Source: MED-G105 sp039819085 (GTDB lineage: Bacteria; Pseudomonadota; Alphaproteobacteria; Caulobacterales; Parvularculaceae). Taken from it: a DNA stretch of 64,000 nucleotides. The DNA lies in contig JBCBSQ010000012.1 in assembly GCA_039819085.1 (NCBI GenBank), forward strand, positions 1-64,000. Direction: 5' to 3'. A program made the translations under genes and the position numbers. Of this stretch, positions 26,636-35,239 are shown in pieces (position 1 is the stretch's first letter; every line of letters begins with the position of its first letter). Below the pieces are notes generated by a model. It did no database searches, was not told the DNA's origin, and saw only the letters and a list, made by a program, of their open reading frames with translations.

Positions 26636-27519
26636 GGGCGATCGATCCGGCGCTCCAGGCGGCGCTCGACGGCGGCGCGACGACGCTTTGCGCCTGCTGG
26701 CGGGTGCGGCGTACGGACGGCGTCGTCTACGGATTTACCGGCCATGACCGCTCACTGACATTTGACGGGACGGTATTTGATCCCGATGGTGGCGCGGACG
26801 GGGCGGCGCTGTCTTCGGCCGCCGACCTTGGCGTCGATAATAGCGAGATCGTGGGCGCCTTCGCTTCGGGCCGCGTGACGGCGGGCGACCTCGCGGCTGG
26901 GAAGTTCGACGACGCCGAGGTGGAGATGTGGCGCGTCGACTGGCGCGATCCTTCGCGTCGGGTCTTGCTGGCGGTCGCCACGATCGGCGAGACGGCGCGC
27001 GAGGACGGGGCGTTCCGCGCAGAGCTGCGCGGGCTCGGCCATCAACTGTCACGGCCTGCCGGACGCGTCTATCAGCGCGCCTGTGACGCCATTGTCGGCG
27101 ACGCGCGCTGCGGCGTCGATCTCGACGCGCCTCAGCACAGGGCCGTTGGAGTCGTCGCGAAGACCGTCAACGAACATGAGTTTGACGTAAGCGGATTGTC
27201 CGCCTTTGAAGGAGGCTGGTTCGCGCATGGCGTCCTGCGATGGACGAGCGGCGCGAACGCCGGGCTGTCGGCGCATGTTAAGACGCACCGGGCGAAGGCC
27301 GGCGGCTTGTCGCGGCTTTGTCTCTGGCTGCCTGCGGGCGGCGCAATCGCAGTCGGTGACGCCTTTTCGATCACGGCGGGGTGCAGGCGGGACGCTGAAA
27401 CCTGCGCCGAGAAGTTCAACAACCTGATCAATTTTCGCGGCTTCCACTTGATGCCGGGCAATGACGTCGCGGTCAGCTATCCTGTGCATACGGATAATAA
27501 TGACGGAGGTAAGAGATGA
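26632..27519 (+). CDS. GTA g13, baseplate hub protein (DUF2163)
   Basis: A 295-residue protein of the DUF2163/BR0599 family. The C-terminal half has the conserved cysteine set CDAIVGDARC and CRRDAETCAEKFNN followed by NFRGFHLMPGND, a pattern compatible with an iron-sulfur or zinc site; structural work on Rhodobacter GTA reported Fe-S clusters in the baseplate, which I recall but cannot check here. It links the tail tube to the peptidase and the large g15 protein. Confidence 0.92.
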   Translation: MRAIDPALQAALDGGATTLCACWRVRRTDGVVYGFTGHDRSLTFDGTVFDPDGGADGAALSSAADLGVDNSEIVGAFASGRVTAGDLAAGKFDDAEVEMWRVDWRDPSRRVLLAVATIGETAREDGAFRAELRGLGHQLSRPAGRVYQRACDAIVGDARCGVDLDAPQHRAVGVVAKTVNEHEFDVSGLSAFEGGWFAHGVLRWTSGANAGLSAHVKTHRAKAGGLSRLCLWLPAGGAIAVGDAFSITAGCRRDAETCAEKFNNLINFRGFHLMPGNDVAVSYPVHTDNNDGGKR

Positions 27520-27989
27520 GCGCCGCGACCGATCGCCGCGAGGCGGCTGATGCGGATGTCGTCATCGCCTGCGCCCGCGCATGGCTCGGCACGCCCTATC
27601 TTCATCAGGCGAGCGAACAGGGGCGCGGCGCGGACTGCCTAGGCCTTGTTCGCGGCGTCTATCGCGACCTTTTCGGCGCTGAGCCTGCGGCGCCGCCGCC
27701 TTACGAGCGCGACTTCAATGAGCGCCGGGCGCGAGAAGAGCCGCTTTTGTCGGCCGCGCGTCGGCACCTGGTTGAAGTGAACGACGGCGCGCCAGCGCCT
27801 GGTGACGTCTTGATGTTTCGGATCGCGCGCGCCGGCCCCGTCAAGCATTGCGGTATTATGTCCGATACGGATCGATTCATTCACGCTTACGCGGGCCGTC
27901 AGGTGATCGAGAGCTGGCTCAATCGCTGGTGGACCGATCGCCTCGCCGGCGTCTTTCGCTATCCAGGGAGCGCGCCATGGCGCAGTTAG
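27516..27989 (+). CDS. GTA g14, NlpC/P60-family cell wall peptidase
   Basis: A 157-residue cysteine peptidase. The catalytic cysteine is in GRGADCLGLVRGVY (C41), the histidine in PVKHCGIM (H111) and the third polar residue in FIHAYAGR (H123). It would open recipient peptidoglycan during DNA delivery. It is complete. The last 13 bases overlap the start of g15. Confidence 0.93.
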   Translation: MSAATDRREAADADVVIACARAWLGTPYLHQASEQGRGADCLGLVRGVYRDLFGAEPAAPPPYERDFNERRAREEPLLSAARRHLVEVNDGAPAPGDVLMFRIARAGPVKHCGIMSDTDRFIHAYAGRQVIESWLNRWWTDRLAGVFRYPGSAPWRS

Positions 27990-30900
27990 TTCTCACCGCC
28001 GCGTCGGGCCTTGTCGGCGCAGTCGGAAAAATCGGCGTCGGATCAATCATCGCCCGCACCGCGGCCGCCACCGCCGCCGGCTTCGCCGCGCAGGGGCTGA
28101 CGAACGCGATCCTCGGGCCAACGAGACGTGAGGCGGAAGGTCCGCGGCTCGAGACATTCTCGGTGCAGGCGTCGACGGAGGGCGCGGGGATCCTGCGGGT
28201 GTGGGGCCGCGCGCGTGTTGCGGGCCAGATCATCTGGGCGGCGCGGTTTAAGGAGACAAGCGAAACCACGACCGAGACGTCCGGCGGCAAGGGCGGGCCG
28301 TCTGTGGAAACGACGGTCACGGAGTACGCCTATTCGATCTCTTTTGCGGTGGGGCTTTGCGAAGGTCCGATCGACCGCGTCGGCCGGGTCTGGGCGGACG
28401 GGCGCCCGCTTGATCTGTCGAAGATCAACGCCCGCATCTACTACGGCACGGAGGATCAGGGGCCGGACGATCTGATCCTGGCGGTGGAGGGGGCGGCGCC
28501 CGCGTTTCGCGGTCTCGCCTATGTGGTGTTTGAGGACCTGCCGCTCGCTGATTTCGGCAACCGCATTCCGCAGCTATCGTTTGAAGTTGAGCGGTCGCTG
28601 ACCTCCGAAGATCCGGGCGCGCTTGAAAACGCGCTGACGGCGGTGACTGTCATTCCGTCGTCTGGCGAGTTCGTTTACGGAACGACGCCTGTCCGTCGGA
28701 GCGAGGGTGAGGGCGTATCCGTCTCCGAAAACAAGCGCGCGGGCGGCGGCGGGACGGACTTTTCAATCGCGCTCGACAGCCTTCAGGCGCTCGCAGGAAA
28801 TGTGCGTTCCGCGGCGCTGGTCGTATCGTGGTTCGGCGATGATCTGCGGGCGGGGTCATGTCGCCTGCGACCGGGCGTTGAAACGCCCGTGAAGACGACC
28901 GAGCCCTATGAATGGTCCGTAGGCGGCGTGGCCCGCGAGGCGGCTTTCCTCGTCTCGCAGGACGACGGCGCCGCGGTCTATGGCGGCACGCCTTCCGACC
29001 GCTCCGTTCTCGAGGCGATCGCCGACATGAACGCCCGTGGACTGGACGTTCTCTTCCATCCATTCATCCTGATGGACGTGCCGCCCGGAAACGGCTTGCC
29101 TGACCCTTATGGCGGCGCGGAGCAGTCGGCGTTCCCCTGGCGCGGCCGGATCGTCAGCCCGTCGGACGGGGCGGCGGGAGCGGGCGCGGACATCGCCGCG
29201 TTCTTCGGCGCCGCGACCGCCGGCGACTTTTCGATCGCCGGCGACGCCGTATCCTATGCGGGGCCGGATGAATGGTCCTTCCGGCGATTTGTCCTGCACT
29301 ACGCGCATTTGTGCGCGCTCGCAGGCGGCGTCGAGGCGTTCATTCTGGGCTCGGAGCTTCGTGGTCTGACGACGACGCGGGACGCCGCCGGGGCGTATCC
29401 GGCCGTCGACGCGATGAAGAGTCTCGCCGCTGAGGTTCGCGCCGTTCTCGGCCCCGTCGTCAAGATCTCGTATGGCGCGGACTGGTCGGAGTATTTCGGC
29501 CATCAGCCGACTGACGGCTCCGGCGATGTTTCCTTTCACCTGGATCCTCTATGGAGCGACCCGGCGATCGACTTTATCGGCGTCGACAACTATTTGCCGC
29601 TTGCGGACTGGCGTGACGAGGCGGACCATCTGGACGCCCTCGCCGGCGCGAAAAGCCAGTATGATCTCGACTATCTGAAAGCCGCCATCCGGAGCGGCGA
29701 GCGCTATGACTGGTACTATGCGAGTGACGCCGACCGAGCGGCGCAAATCCGGTCGCCGATCATGGATGGAGCTTATGGCGAGGATTGGGTCTTTCGCCCG
29801 AAAGACCTCTGGGGGTGGTGGGAGAACCCGCACCATAATCGACCGGGCGGGGTCCGATCGCCGACGCCGACGTCCTGGGTCCCGCGCTCAAAGCCTTTCC
29901 GCTTCACTGAGTTAGGATGCTCGGCGATCGACAAGGGCGCGAACCAGCCGAACGTCTTTGTCGATCCGAAAAGCTCCGAGAGCGCAACGCCTCATTTTTC
30001 GACCGGCGCGCGCGATGATCTCGCCCAGCGGCGCTTCCTTGAAGCCCACCTCGATTTCTGGCGAGACCCGGCGCAAAACCCAACGTCCCCGGACTATGGC
30101 GGGCCGATGGTGGCGGCTGACCGGCTTTATGTCTACGCGATTGACGCCCGGCCGTTTCCATTCTTCCCGGCGCTTTCCGACGTCTGGGGAGATGCGGCCA
30201 ACTGGTCGTTGGGGCATTGGCTGAATGGGCGCCTCGGCCGCGCGCCGCTCGATCTTCTTATCGGCGCGCTGTCTCGTGAGGCCGGGCCTGTCGCGGTCGA
30301 CACATCCGGGCTGCAGGGGGTGCTGACCGGCTATGTCCTCGATCGACCGATGAGCCCGCGAGCGAGCATTGAGCCGCTTGCGCAAGTTTATCAGTTCGAC
30401 ATGGTCGACGCGGGCGGCGCGCTCCGGTTCCAGCCCTGGGCGCAAAGCGCTGTTTCCATGCTGACAGTCAATGACCTTGTGGCGCACAATAGCGACGCGA
30501 CTCTGTCCGCGAGCGTTGAGCAATTGGGCGAGGCGCCGTCCGTTTTGCGGCTCGGGTTCATCGACGAGGGCGCGGACTATCAGTCGGCCGTGGTGGAGGC
30601 GAGCGAGCCCGGGCGAATCGACGATCGCGTCGCTGCGCTTGAACTTCCGCTTGTCGTCGACGCTGGCGAAGCGTCCGCGCGCGCGCGGGCGTTGCTCGCG
30701 GACGCGCATGTCGCCAGGGAGAGCGCGCGCTTTCGTCTGCCGCTTTCAAGGCTCGCCATGCAACCCGGCGACGCCGTCGATCTGGAGGCCGCCGGCGTTT
30801 CGAGGCGCTACCGGATTGTCGAGGTCGCCGACGGCGTTGACCGGCGCATTGAAGCGGTCCGGGTGACGAAAGCCGCTTTCGATGCGCCTGTGGAGACGGT

Positions 30901-31897
30901 CGCGCCGGCTGCGCCCGCCGCCCCGCCCGTGTTCGGCCCGCCTTTATTCGCCGTTTTCGACGCGCCGCTTCTGAGGGAGGAGGACGACGCTCGCGCGGTG
31001 CGCATCGCCGCCTTCGCCTCCCCCTGGCCTGGCCGGGTCTCATTCTTCCGGCGTCGGTCCGGCGCGGACGGCTACGGCGCGCTCTCGGGCGCAGTTGACG
31101 CGCGCGCGACGATCGGCGTTCTCGATGCGGCGCTTGATCCTTTGCCGGCAGGCGCGAGCGGGCGCTTTCGAGACCAGACAATGCGCGTGCGGCTCTCAAA
31201 CGGCGCTTTCTCGTCGGTTTCAGACAGCGCGCTCCTCGCCGGCGCGAACGGGCTTTTCATTGAAGCGGATCCGGCGAGCGGCGGCGTTGAAGTCGTCCAG
31301 TTTCGGGACGCGGTCCTTGGGCCCGACGGAGTTTGGACCCTGTCGCGGCTTTTGCGCGGGCAGGCGGGGACCGAGGATCTTGCCGTGCTCGGCGCGCCAG
31401 CCGGCGCCCGGGTGGCGTTGATTGATCAGGCGATTGGCTTCGCCGCCCTGCCGGCTGACGAACACGGACTCGTTCACGTCTGGCGGGCGGGACCCGCGAA
31501 CGAGCCGCCGGCGACGAGCGACGCTTACGCCGAGCGCGAGACCCGACCGGCCTCGCGGGCGCTTTCCCCGCTCTCGCCAGTTCATTTGAAGGTCGAAAGA
31601 ACCGTTGACGGCTGGCGGCTAAACTGGATCCGGCGCACGCGAATCGGCGGCGACGCGTGGGAGCGGGACGATGCGCCGCTAGGCGAAGCATTTGAGCGTT
31701 ATCGCGTCGAAATCGTTAACGGCGTCTCGGTTGTGCGATCTGACGAGATCGCCTTTTCCGAGTATTTCTATTCGGCCGTTGACGCGCAATCCGACTTCGG
31801 CGGCGGGGGCCCGTCGGCCCCGTTCCTCGCGCGCGTCGCGCAGATTTCCGACTTTGCGGGGCCGGGCGTGTTCGCATCGGCCATCATATCGCTCTGA
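27977..31897 (+). CDS. GTA g15, large tail fibre/host-specificity protein (TIM-barrel-like)
   Basis: A 1306-residue protein, the last structural gene. The ATG at 27977 (MAQLVLTAASG) is the conserved start; the frame is open 129 bases further. An N-terminal alanine-rich hydrophobic segment (about 1-50) may insert in the recipient membrane. A hub domain is followed by the GTA TIM-barrel-like domain at about residues 390-700 (FILGSELRGLT, FIGVDNYLPLADW, FRFTELGCSAIDKGANQPNVF) and a phage-tail domain to about 950. The C-terminal part is beta-rich. In Rhodobacter this is the central 'megatron' of the baseplate. No g16-like gene follows. Confidence 0.94.
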   Translation: MAQLVLTAASGLVGAVGKIGVGSIIARTAAATAAGFAAQGLTNAILGPTRREAEGPRLETFSVQASTEGAGILRVWGRARVAGQIIWAARFKETSETTTETSGGKGGPSVETTVTEYAYSISFAVGLCEGPIDRVGRVWADGRPLDLSKINARIYYGTEDQGPDDLILAVEGAAPAFRGLAYVVFEDLPLADFGNRIPQLSFEVERSLTSEDPGALENALTAVTVIPSSGEFVYGTTPVRRSEGEGVSVSENKRAGGGGTDFSIALDSLQALAGNVRSAALVVSWFGDDLRAGSCRLRPGVETPVKTTEPYEWSVGGVAREAAFLVSQDDGAAVYGGTPSDRSVLEAIADMNARGLDVLFHPFILMDVPPGNGLPDPYGGAEQSAFPWRGRIVSPSDGAAGAGADIAAFFGAATAGDFSIAGDAVSYAGPDEWSFRRFVLHYAHLCALAGGVEAFILGSELRGLTTTRDAAGAYPAVDAMKSLAAEVRAVLGPVVKISYGADWSEYFGHQPTDGSGDVSFHLDPLWSDPAIDFIGVDNYLPLADWRDEADHLDALAGAKSQYDLDYLKAAIRSGERYDWYYASDADRAAQIRSPIMDGAYGEDWVFRPKDLWGWWENPHHNRPGGVRSPTPTSWVPRSKPFRFTELGCSAIDKGANQPNVFVDPKSSESATPHFSTGARDDLAQRRFLEAHLDFWRDPAQNPTSPDYGGPMVAADRLYVYAIDARPFPFFPALSDVWGDAANWSLGHWLNGRLGRAPLDLLIGALSREAGPVAVDTSGLQGVLTGYVLDRPMSPRASIEPLAQVYQFDMVDAGGALRFQPWAQSAVSMLTVNDLVAHNSDATLSASVEQLGEAPSVLRLGFIDEGADYQSAVVEASEPGRIDDRVAALELPLVVDAGEASARARALLADAHVARESARFRLPLSRLAMQPGDAVDLEAAGVSRRYRIVEVADGVDRRIEAVRVTKAAFDAPVETVAPAAPAAPPVFGPPLFAVFDAPLLREEDDARAVRIAAFASPWPGRVSFFRRRSGADGYGALSGAVDARATIGVLDAALDPLPAGASGRFRDQTMRVRLSNGAFSSVSDSALLAGANGLFIEADPASGGVEVVQFRDAVLGPDGVWTLSRLLRGQAGTEDLAVLGAPAGARVALIDQAIGFAALPADEHGLVHVWRAGPANEPPATSDAYAERETRPASRALSPLSPVHLKVERTVDGWRLNWIRRTRIGGDAWERDDAPLGEAFERYRVEIVNGVSVVRSDEIAFSEYFYSAVDAQSDFGGGGPSAPFLARVAQISDFAGPGVFASAIISL

Positions 31898-32004
31898 TTG
31901 AGCGGCTGTCGACAAGATTAACGCTGCGTCAAGGCCAAGATCCTAAAAACGGAAGACGGCGAGCAGCGGTTCGCCGCGCAGGATGGAACGGTTGCGACGC
32001 GGGC

Positions 32005-34002
32005 ATGGAACGGTCGGACGACAACGTTATCGCGTATCGCGACACCGGCGAGGCCGTCTCCAAGGAGTTTCCGCTTCGGATCGGCGTCACGGGCGTCATC
32101 GCGATTGTCGCCGCGCAGGTCCTAGGCGCCGGCGCGGCGCTTGCCTGGTGGCTGTCGATGGCCACGCTCTTGGCCGCCGAAGCGATTGCGTACCGCGCCT
32201 ATTTCAACGTTGAGCGGAACGAGATCTCTGCATCGGTGCGGGCCGCCTTTTCAATCCTGAGCGCGTTCTCGTCGATCGCTTTCACGCTGCCCGCCTGGGC
32301 GCTGGCGCTGGAGGGCTCGCCCTGGGCGACTTATGCCGCGGCGGCGTTGATGGCGGGCACGCTTATCCACCTGACGGTCCACAATGCCGCGTCGCGTTTG
32401 ATCTACGCGATCGCCGCCTGCCCGATGGCGGTCACGTTTCTCGCCACAGGCGTGATTTTGTCGTCACGGGAAGAGACGGCGATGCCAATTGTCGCCGCGA
32501 CGGCGTTCGTCGGCACTCTGATCGCCGCTTACTTTGCGCGTACGGACTATGTTAAACGCCTTCGCGAGGCGACGGCGCACGCCCAGGCGCAACAGGAGGC
32601 CGCCGAGGAGGCGTCAGTCGCGAAATCGCGGTTCCTCGCAAAGATGAGCCACGAACTGCGCACGCCCCTGAACGGCATTATCGGCATGGCCGAAGTGTTG
32701 CGCGAGAGTGATCTCAATTACGATCAGCGCGAAAAGCTCGATATCGTGCTGAAGTCGAGCGATACGTTGCTCTGGCTACTGAATGACATCCTCGACCACG
32801 CCAAGATCGAAGCTGACCATCTGGAGCTCGAACTGGCGGACGAGGACATTCGCGACGCCATCGCCCAGTCGACCACCCTTTTCCGGCCGGGCGCAATTCG
32901 AAAGCACGTCTCCCTCAACTACGACATGGACGGTGTTGAGGCGCCTTTCCTCAAGATCGACGGTCGTCGGCTTCGTCAATGCGTCAACAATCTCCTGTCG
33001 AACGCGGTCAAATTCACCGATGAAGGCGCGATTCAGGTCCGTGTTGCGACAACAGCGCTTGATTCCGGTTCGAACGCGAGCGCGCGCGCCGACCGGGTCG
33101 CCAAGGCGCTTGCGCGCATAGAAGCGAAGCTAAAGGGCGGCGAAGGTGGGGAGGACGCGCACGCCCTCGCCGAAATCGCCGAAGCAGGCGCAGAGCCGGC
33201 GCCGCCGCAGGCCGCAAGCCGGGCGCGGGTCACCATTGATGTGAGCGACAGCGGCATCGGCATGTCGGAAGAGCAGTGCCAGCGCGTCTTCGATGCGTTT
33301 GAACAGGCCGACAACTCCATCACCAGGCGGTTCGGCGGAACCGGTCTGGGCCTGTCGGTCAGCCGAGCGGTTGTGCGCGCCATGGGCGGCGACATCACCG
33401 TCACCTCCCGTCCCGGCGCCGGGTCGACGTTCAGGATCGAGTTCGAAACGGAGATCGGCGAAGCGCCGTCGGCGGACGCTCTCGGCGTTGTGTCGGAGGA
33501 GGTCGTCCGGTCCGGCGGGAGCGTGCTTCTGGTCGAAGACAATCTCGTCAACCGCAAGGTCGTCTGCGCGCTCTTGGCGAAGCACAAGATGACAATCATT
33601 GAGGCGGAGAATGGCGCTATCGCGCTCGACATGATGGCTGAGCGGCGGTTCGACGTTGTTCTTATGGATATCCACATGCCGGTGATGGATGGCCTCACCG
33701 CGACGAAGAGGATTCGCGAAGCGCCCGACGAGTGGTCGGGCACGCCAATCGTCGCCCTGACGGCGGCGGTCGCGCAAGAGGATCGAGCGGCTTGTCTCGA
33801 GGCCGGGGTTGACGGCCTGCTCGCCAAGCCGGTGCGCGCAGGCGAACTGATCGAAATGTTGGATCGATTTGTGTGGGGCGCGTCGGAGGAGATTGTCGAC
33901 GCGGCGTCCCTTGGTGAGGTTGTCCTTGACGAAGACGTTGTGGACGACGGCGCTGTCGACCCGCTGGCCGATGCGTTTGCGCGCCGCAAGGGTCTGGGCT
34001 GA
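32005..34002 (+). CDS. Hybrid sensor histidine kinase/response regulator
   Basis: A 665-residue inner-membrane protein. Residues about 27-185 hold five or six membrane helices with no obvious periplasmic sensor. HisKA has the phosphorylated His in FLAKMSHELRTPLNG (about 216), and HATPase_c shows LLSNAVKF, DSGIGMS and GGTGLGLS. An insert of about 60 residues (Ala/Glu-rich, from SGSNASARADRV) interrupts the ATPase domain. The C-terminal receiver domain has VVLMDIHMPVMDG with the phosphorylated Asp and lysine in LLAKPV. It starts 107 bases after g15 on the same strand, so read-through from the GTA operon is possible. The signal is unknown. Confidence 0.92.
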   Translation: MERSDDNVIAYRDTGEAVSKEFPLRIGVTGVIAIVAAQVLGAGAALAWWLSMATLLAAEAIAYRAYFNVERNEISASVRAAFSILSAFSSIAFTLPAWALALEGSPWATYAAAALMAGTLIHLTVHNAASRLIYAIAACPMAVTFLATGVILSSREETAMPIVAATAFVGTLIAAYFARTDYVKRLREATAHAQAQQEAAEEASVAKSRFLAKMSHELRTPLNGIIGMAEVLRESDLNYDQREKLDIVLKSSDTLLWLLNDILDHAKIEADHLELELADEDIRDAIAQSTTLFRPGAIRKHVSLNYDMDGVEAPFLKIDGRRLRQCVNNLLSNAVKFTDEGAIQVRVATTALDSGSNASARADRVAKALARIEAKLKGGEGGEDAHALAEIAEAGAEPAPPQAASRARVTIDVSDSGIGMSEEQCQRVFDAFEQADNSITRRFGGTGLGLSVSRAVVRAMGGDITVTSRPGAGSTFRIEFETEIGEAPSADALGVVSEEVVRSGGSVLLVEDNLVNRKVVCALLAKHKMTIIEAENGAIALDMMAERRFDVVLMDIHMPVMDGLTATKRIREAPDEWSGTPIVALTAAVAQEDRAACLEAGVDGLLAKPVRAGELIEMLDRFVWGASEEIVDAASLGEVVLDEDVVDDGAVDPLADAFARRKGLG

Positions 34003-34111
34003 CGGCTGCGACGCGTGCGCGTCGCCTGGTGGGGCTTTAATTTTGTCGACGAACGCGCATCTTATGGGTCGTTGGCCTAAAGTTGGCGTTTGAGAAACGG
34101 GGAAGGCGGCG

Positions 34112-35056
34112 TTGGCGCGCAATCCGTATACAGTATTGGGCCTGTCGCAGTCGGCGTCGGATTCTGAGATCCGCGCCGCCTTTCGGCGCTTGGCGAAAGA
34201 GCATCACCCCGATCGAAATCCCGGCGACCGACGCGCCGAGGAAAAGTTCAAAGAGGTCTCAGCGGCGTTCGACATCCTGGGCGACGCGGAACGGCGGCGT
34301 CGTTTCGACCGCGGGGAGATCGACGCCGACGGGCGGGAGCGCGCGCGTGGCGGCTTTCGCCCTGGCGCTGGACGCGATGGCCCGTTTGGCGCCTCAGAAG
34401 GTCCTGGTGATTTCTCAGATCTCAGCGACCTCTTTGCGGATCTTTTCGGCGCGCGTTCGCGCGAAGGGGCCGCTGGCGCGCAACGCGGGGCTGGCGGTGG
34501 ATTTCGCGGCGCGCCGACCCGAGGCCGCGACCTCAGGTATCGGCTCGAAGTTGACTTCATTGAAGCGGCGCGCGGCGCGCGAAAGCGCGTCACCATGCCG
34601 GATAACCGCAGCCTTGATCTGACCATCCCCGCCGGCGTCGATGATGGCCAGACTTTGCGTCTGAGGGGGCAAGGCGAGGCGGGACCTGGCGGGGGGCCGC
34701 ACGGCGACGTCTACGTTGAGATATCCATCCGTCCCCACCGCATTTTCGAGAGGGACGGTCTCGACATCCATCTGGAGGCGCCGGTAACGCTTAAGGAAGC
34801 GGTGCTTGGCGGCAAGATCACGGTTCCAACCGTCGATGGAGATGTCTCGGTGAGTGTGCCGCGCGGCGCGAATTCAGGCACGGTCCTGCGATTGCGCGGG
34901 CGAGGAATCGCGGCGAAAGACGCCGCGCCGGGGGATCAATTGGTGAAGCTGCGGATCGTGTTGCCGGAGGGCGGCGATCCTGAGCTTGAAGAGTTCGTCA
35001 GGCAGTGGAGCGGTGGTGAGCAGGACGCGCCGCGCAAGCATTTTGCTGGCGTCTGA
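34112..35056 (+). CDS. DnaJ-family chaperone, type B (CbpA-like)
   Basis: A 314-residue Hsp40. The J domain (residues about 4-68) has the HPD motif in KEHHPDRNPGD, needed to stimulate DnaK ATPase. A Gly/Phe/Arg-rich linker (about 75-145) contains FSDLFADLFG, and two C-terminal beta-sandwich domains carry TIPAGVDDGQTLRLRGQGE and VPRGANSGTVLRLRGRG. There is no zinc finger, which makes it type B. The start is TTG at 34112 with GGGAAGG about 8 bases upstream. It acts in the cytoplasm as co-chaperone. Confidence 0.93.
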   Translation: MARNPYTVLGLSQSASDSEIRAAFRRLAKEHHPDRNPGDRRAEEKFKEVSAAFDILGDAERRRRFDRGEIDADGRERARGGFRPGAGRDGPFGASEGPGDFSDLSDLFADLFGARSREGAAGAQRGAGGGFRGAPTRGRDLRYRLEVDFIEAARGARKRVTMPDNRSLDLTIPAGVDDGQTLRLRGQGEAGPGGGPHGDVYVEISIRPHRIFERDGLDIHLEAPVTLKEAVLGGKITVPTVDGDVSVSVPRGANSGTVLRLRGRGIAAKDAAPGDQLVKLRIVLPEGGDPELEEFVRQWSGGEQDAPRKHFAGV

Positions 35057-35239
35057 CAGGGGCGCCGCTTAGCATAAAGAAGCTTTGTTTCGATTGGTTC
35101 AGTCGATATCGTCAATCGCGGGAGATCGCGGCCCGATGGAGACGGACGATTTGCGGCGTTGGCCAATGCGAAAGTCCATTATGCTAGTCTAGAACGATTA
35201 GGCGTCGCCGACCGGACTGACGCCTCAGGCGGGAAATCA

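Noticed and set aside
18167..31897. Interpretation as an ordinary integrated prophage
   Set aside because: No integrase, attachment sites, repressor, replication or lysis genes flank it, gene order is exactly GTA-like, and composition matches the host chromosome.
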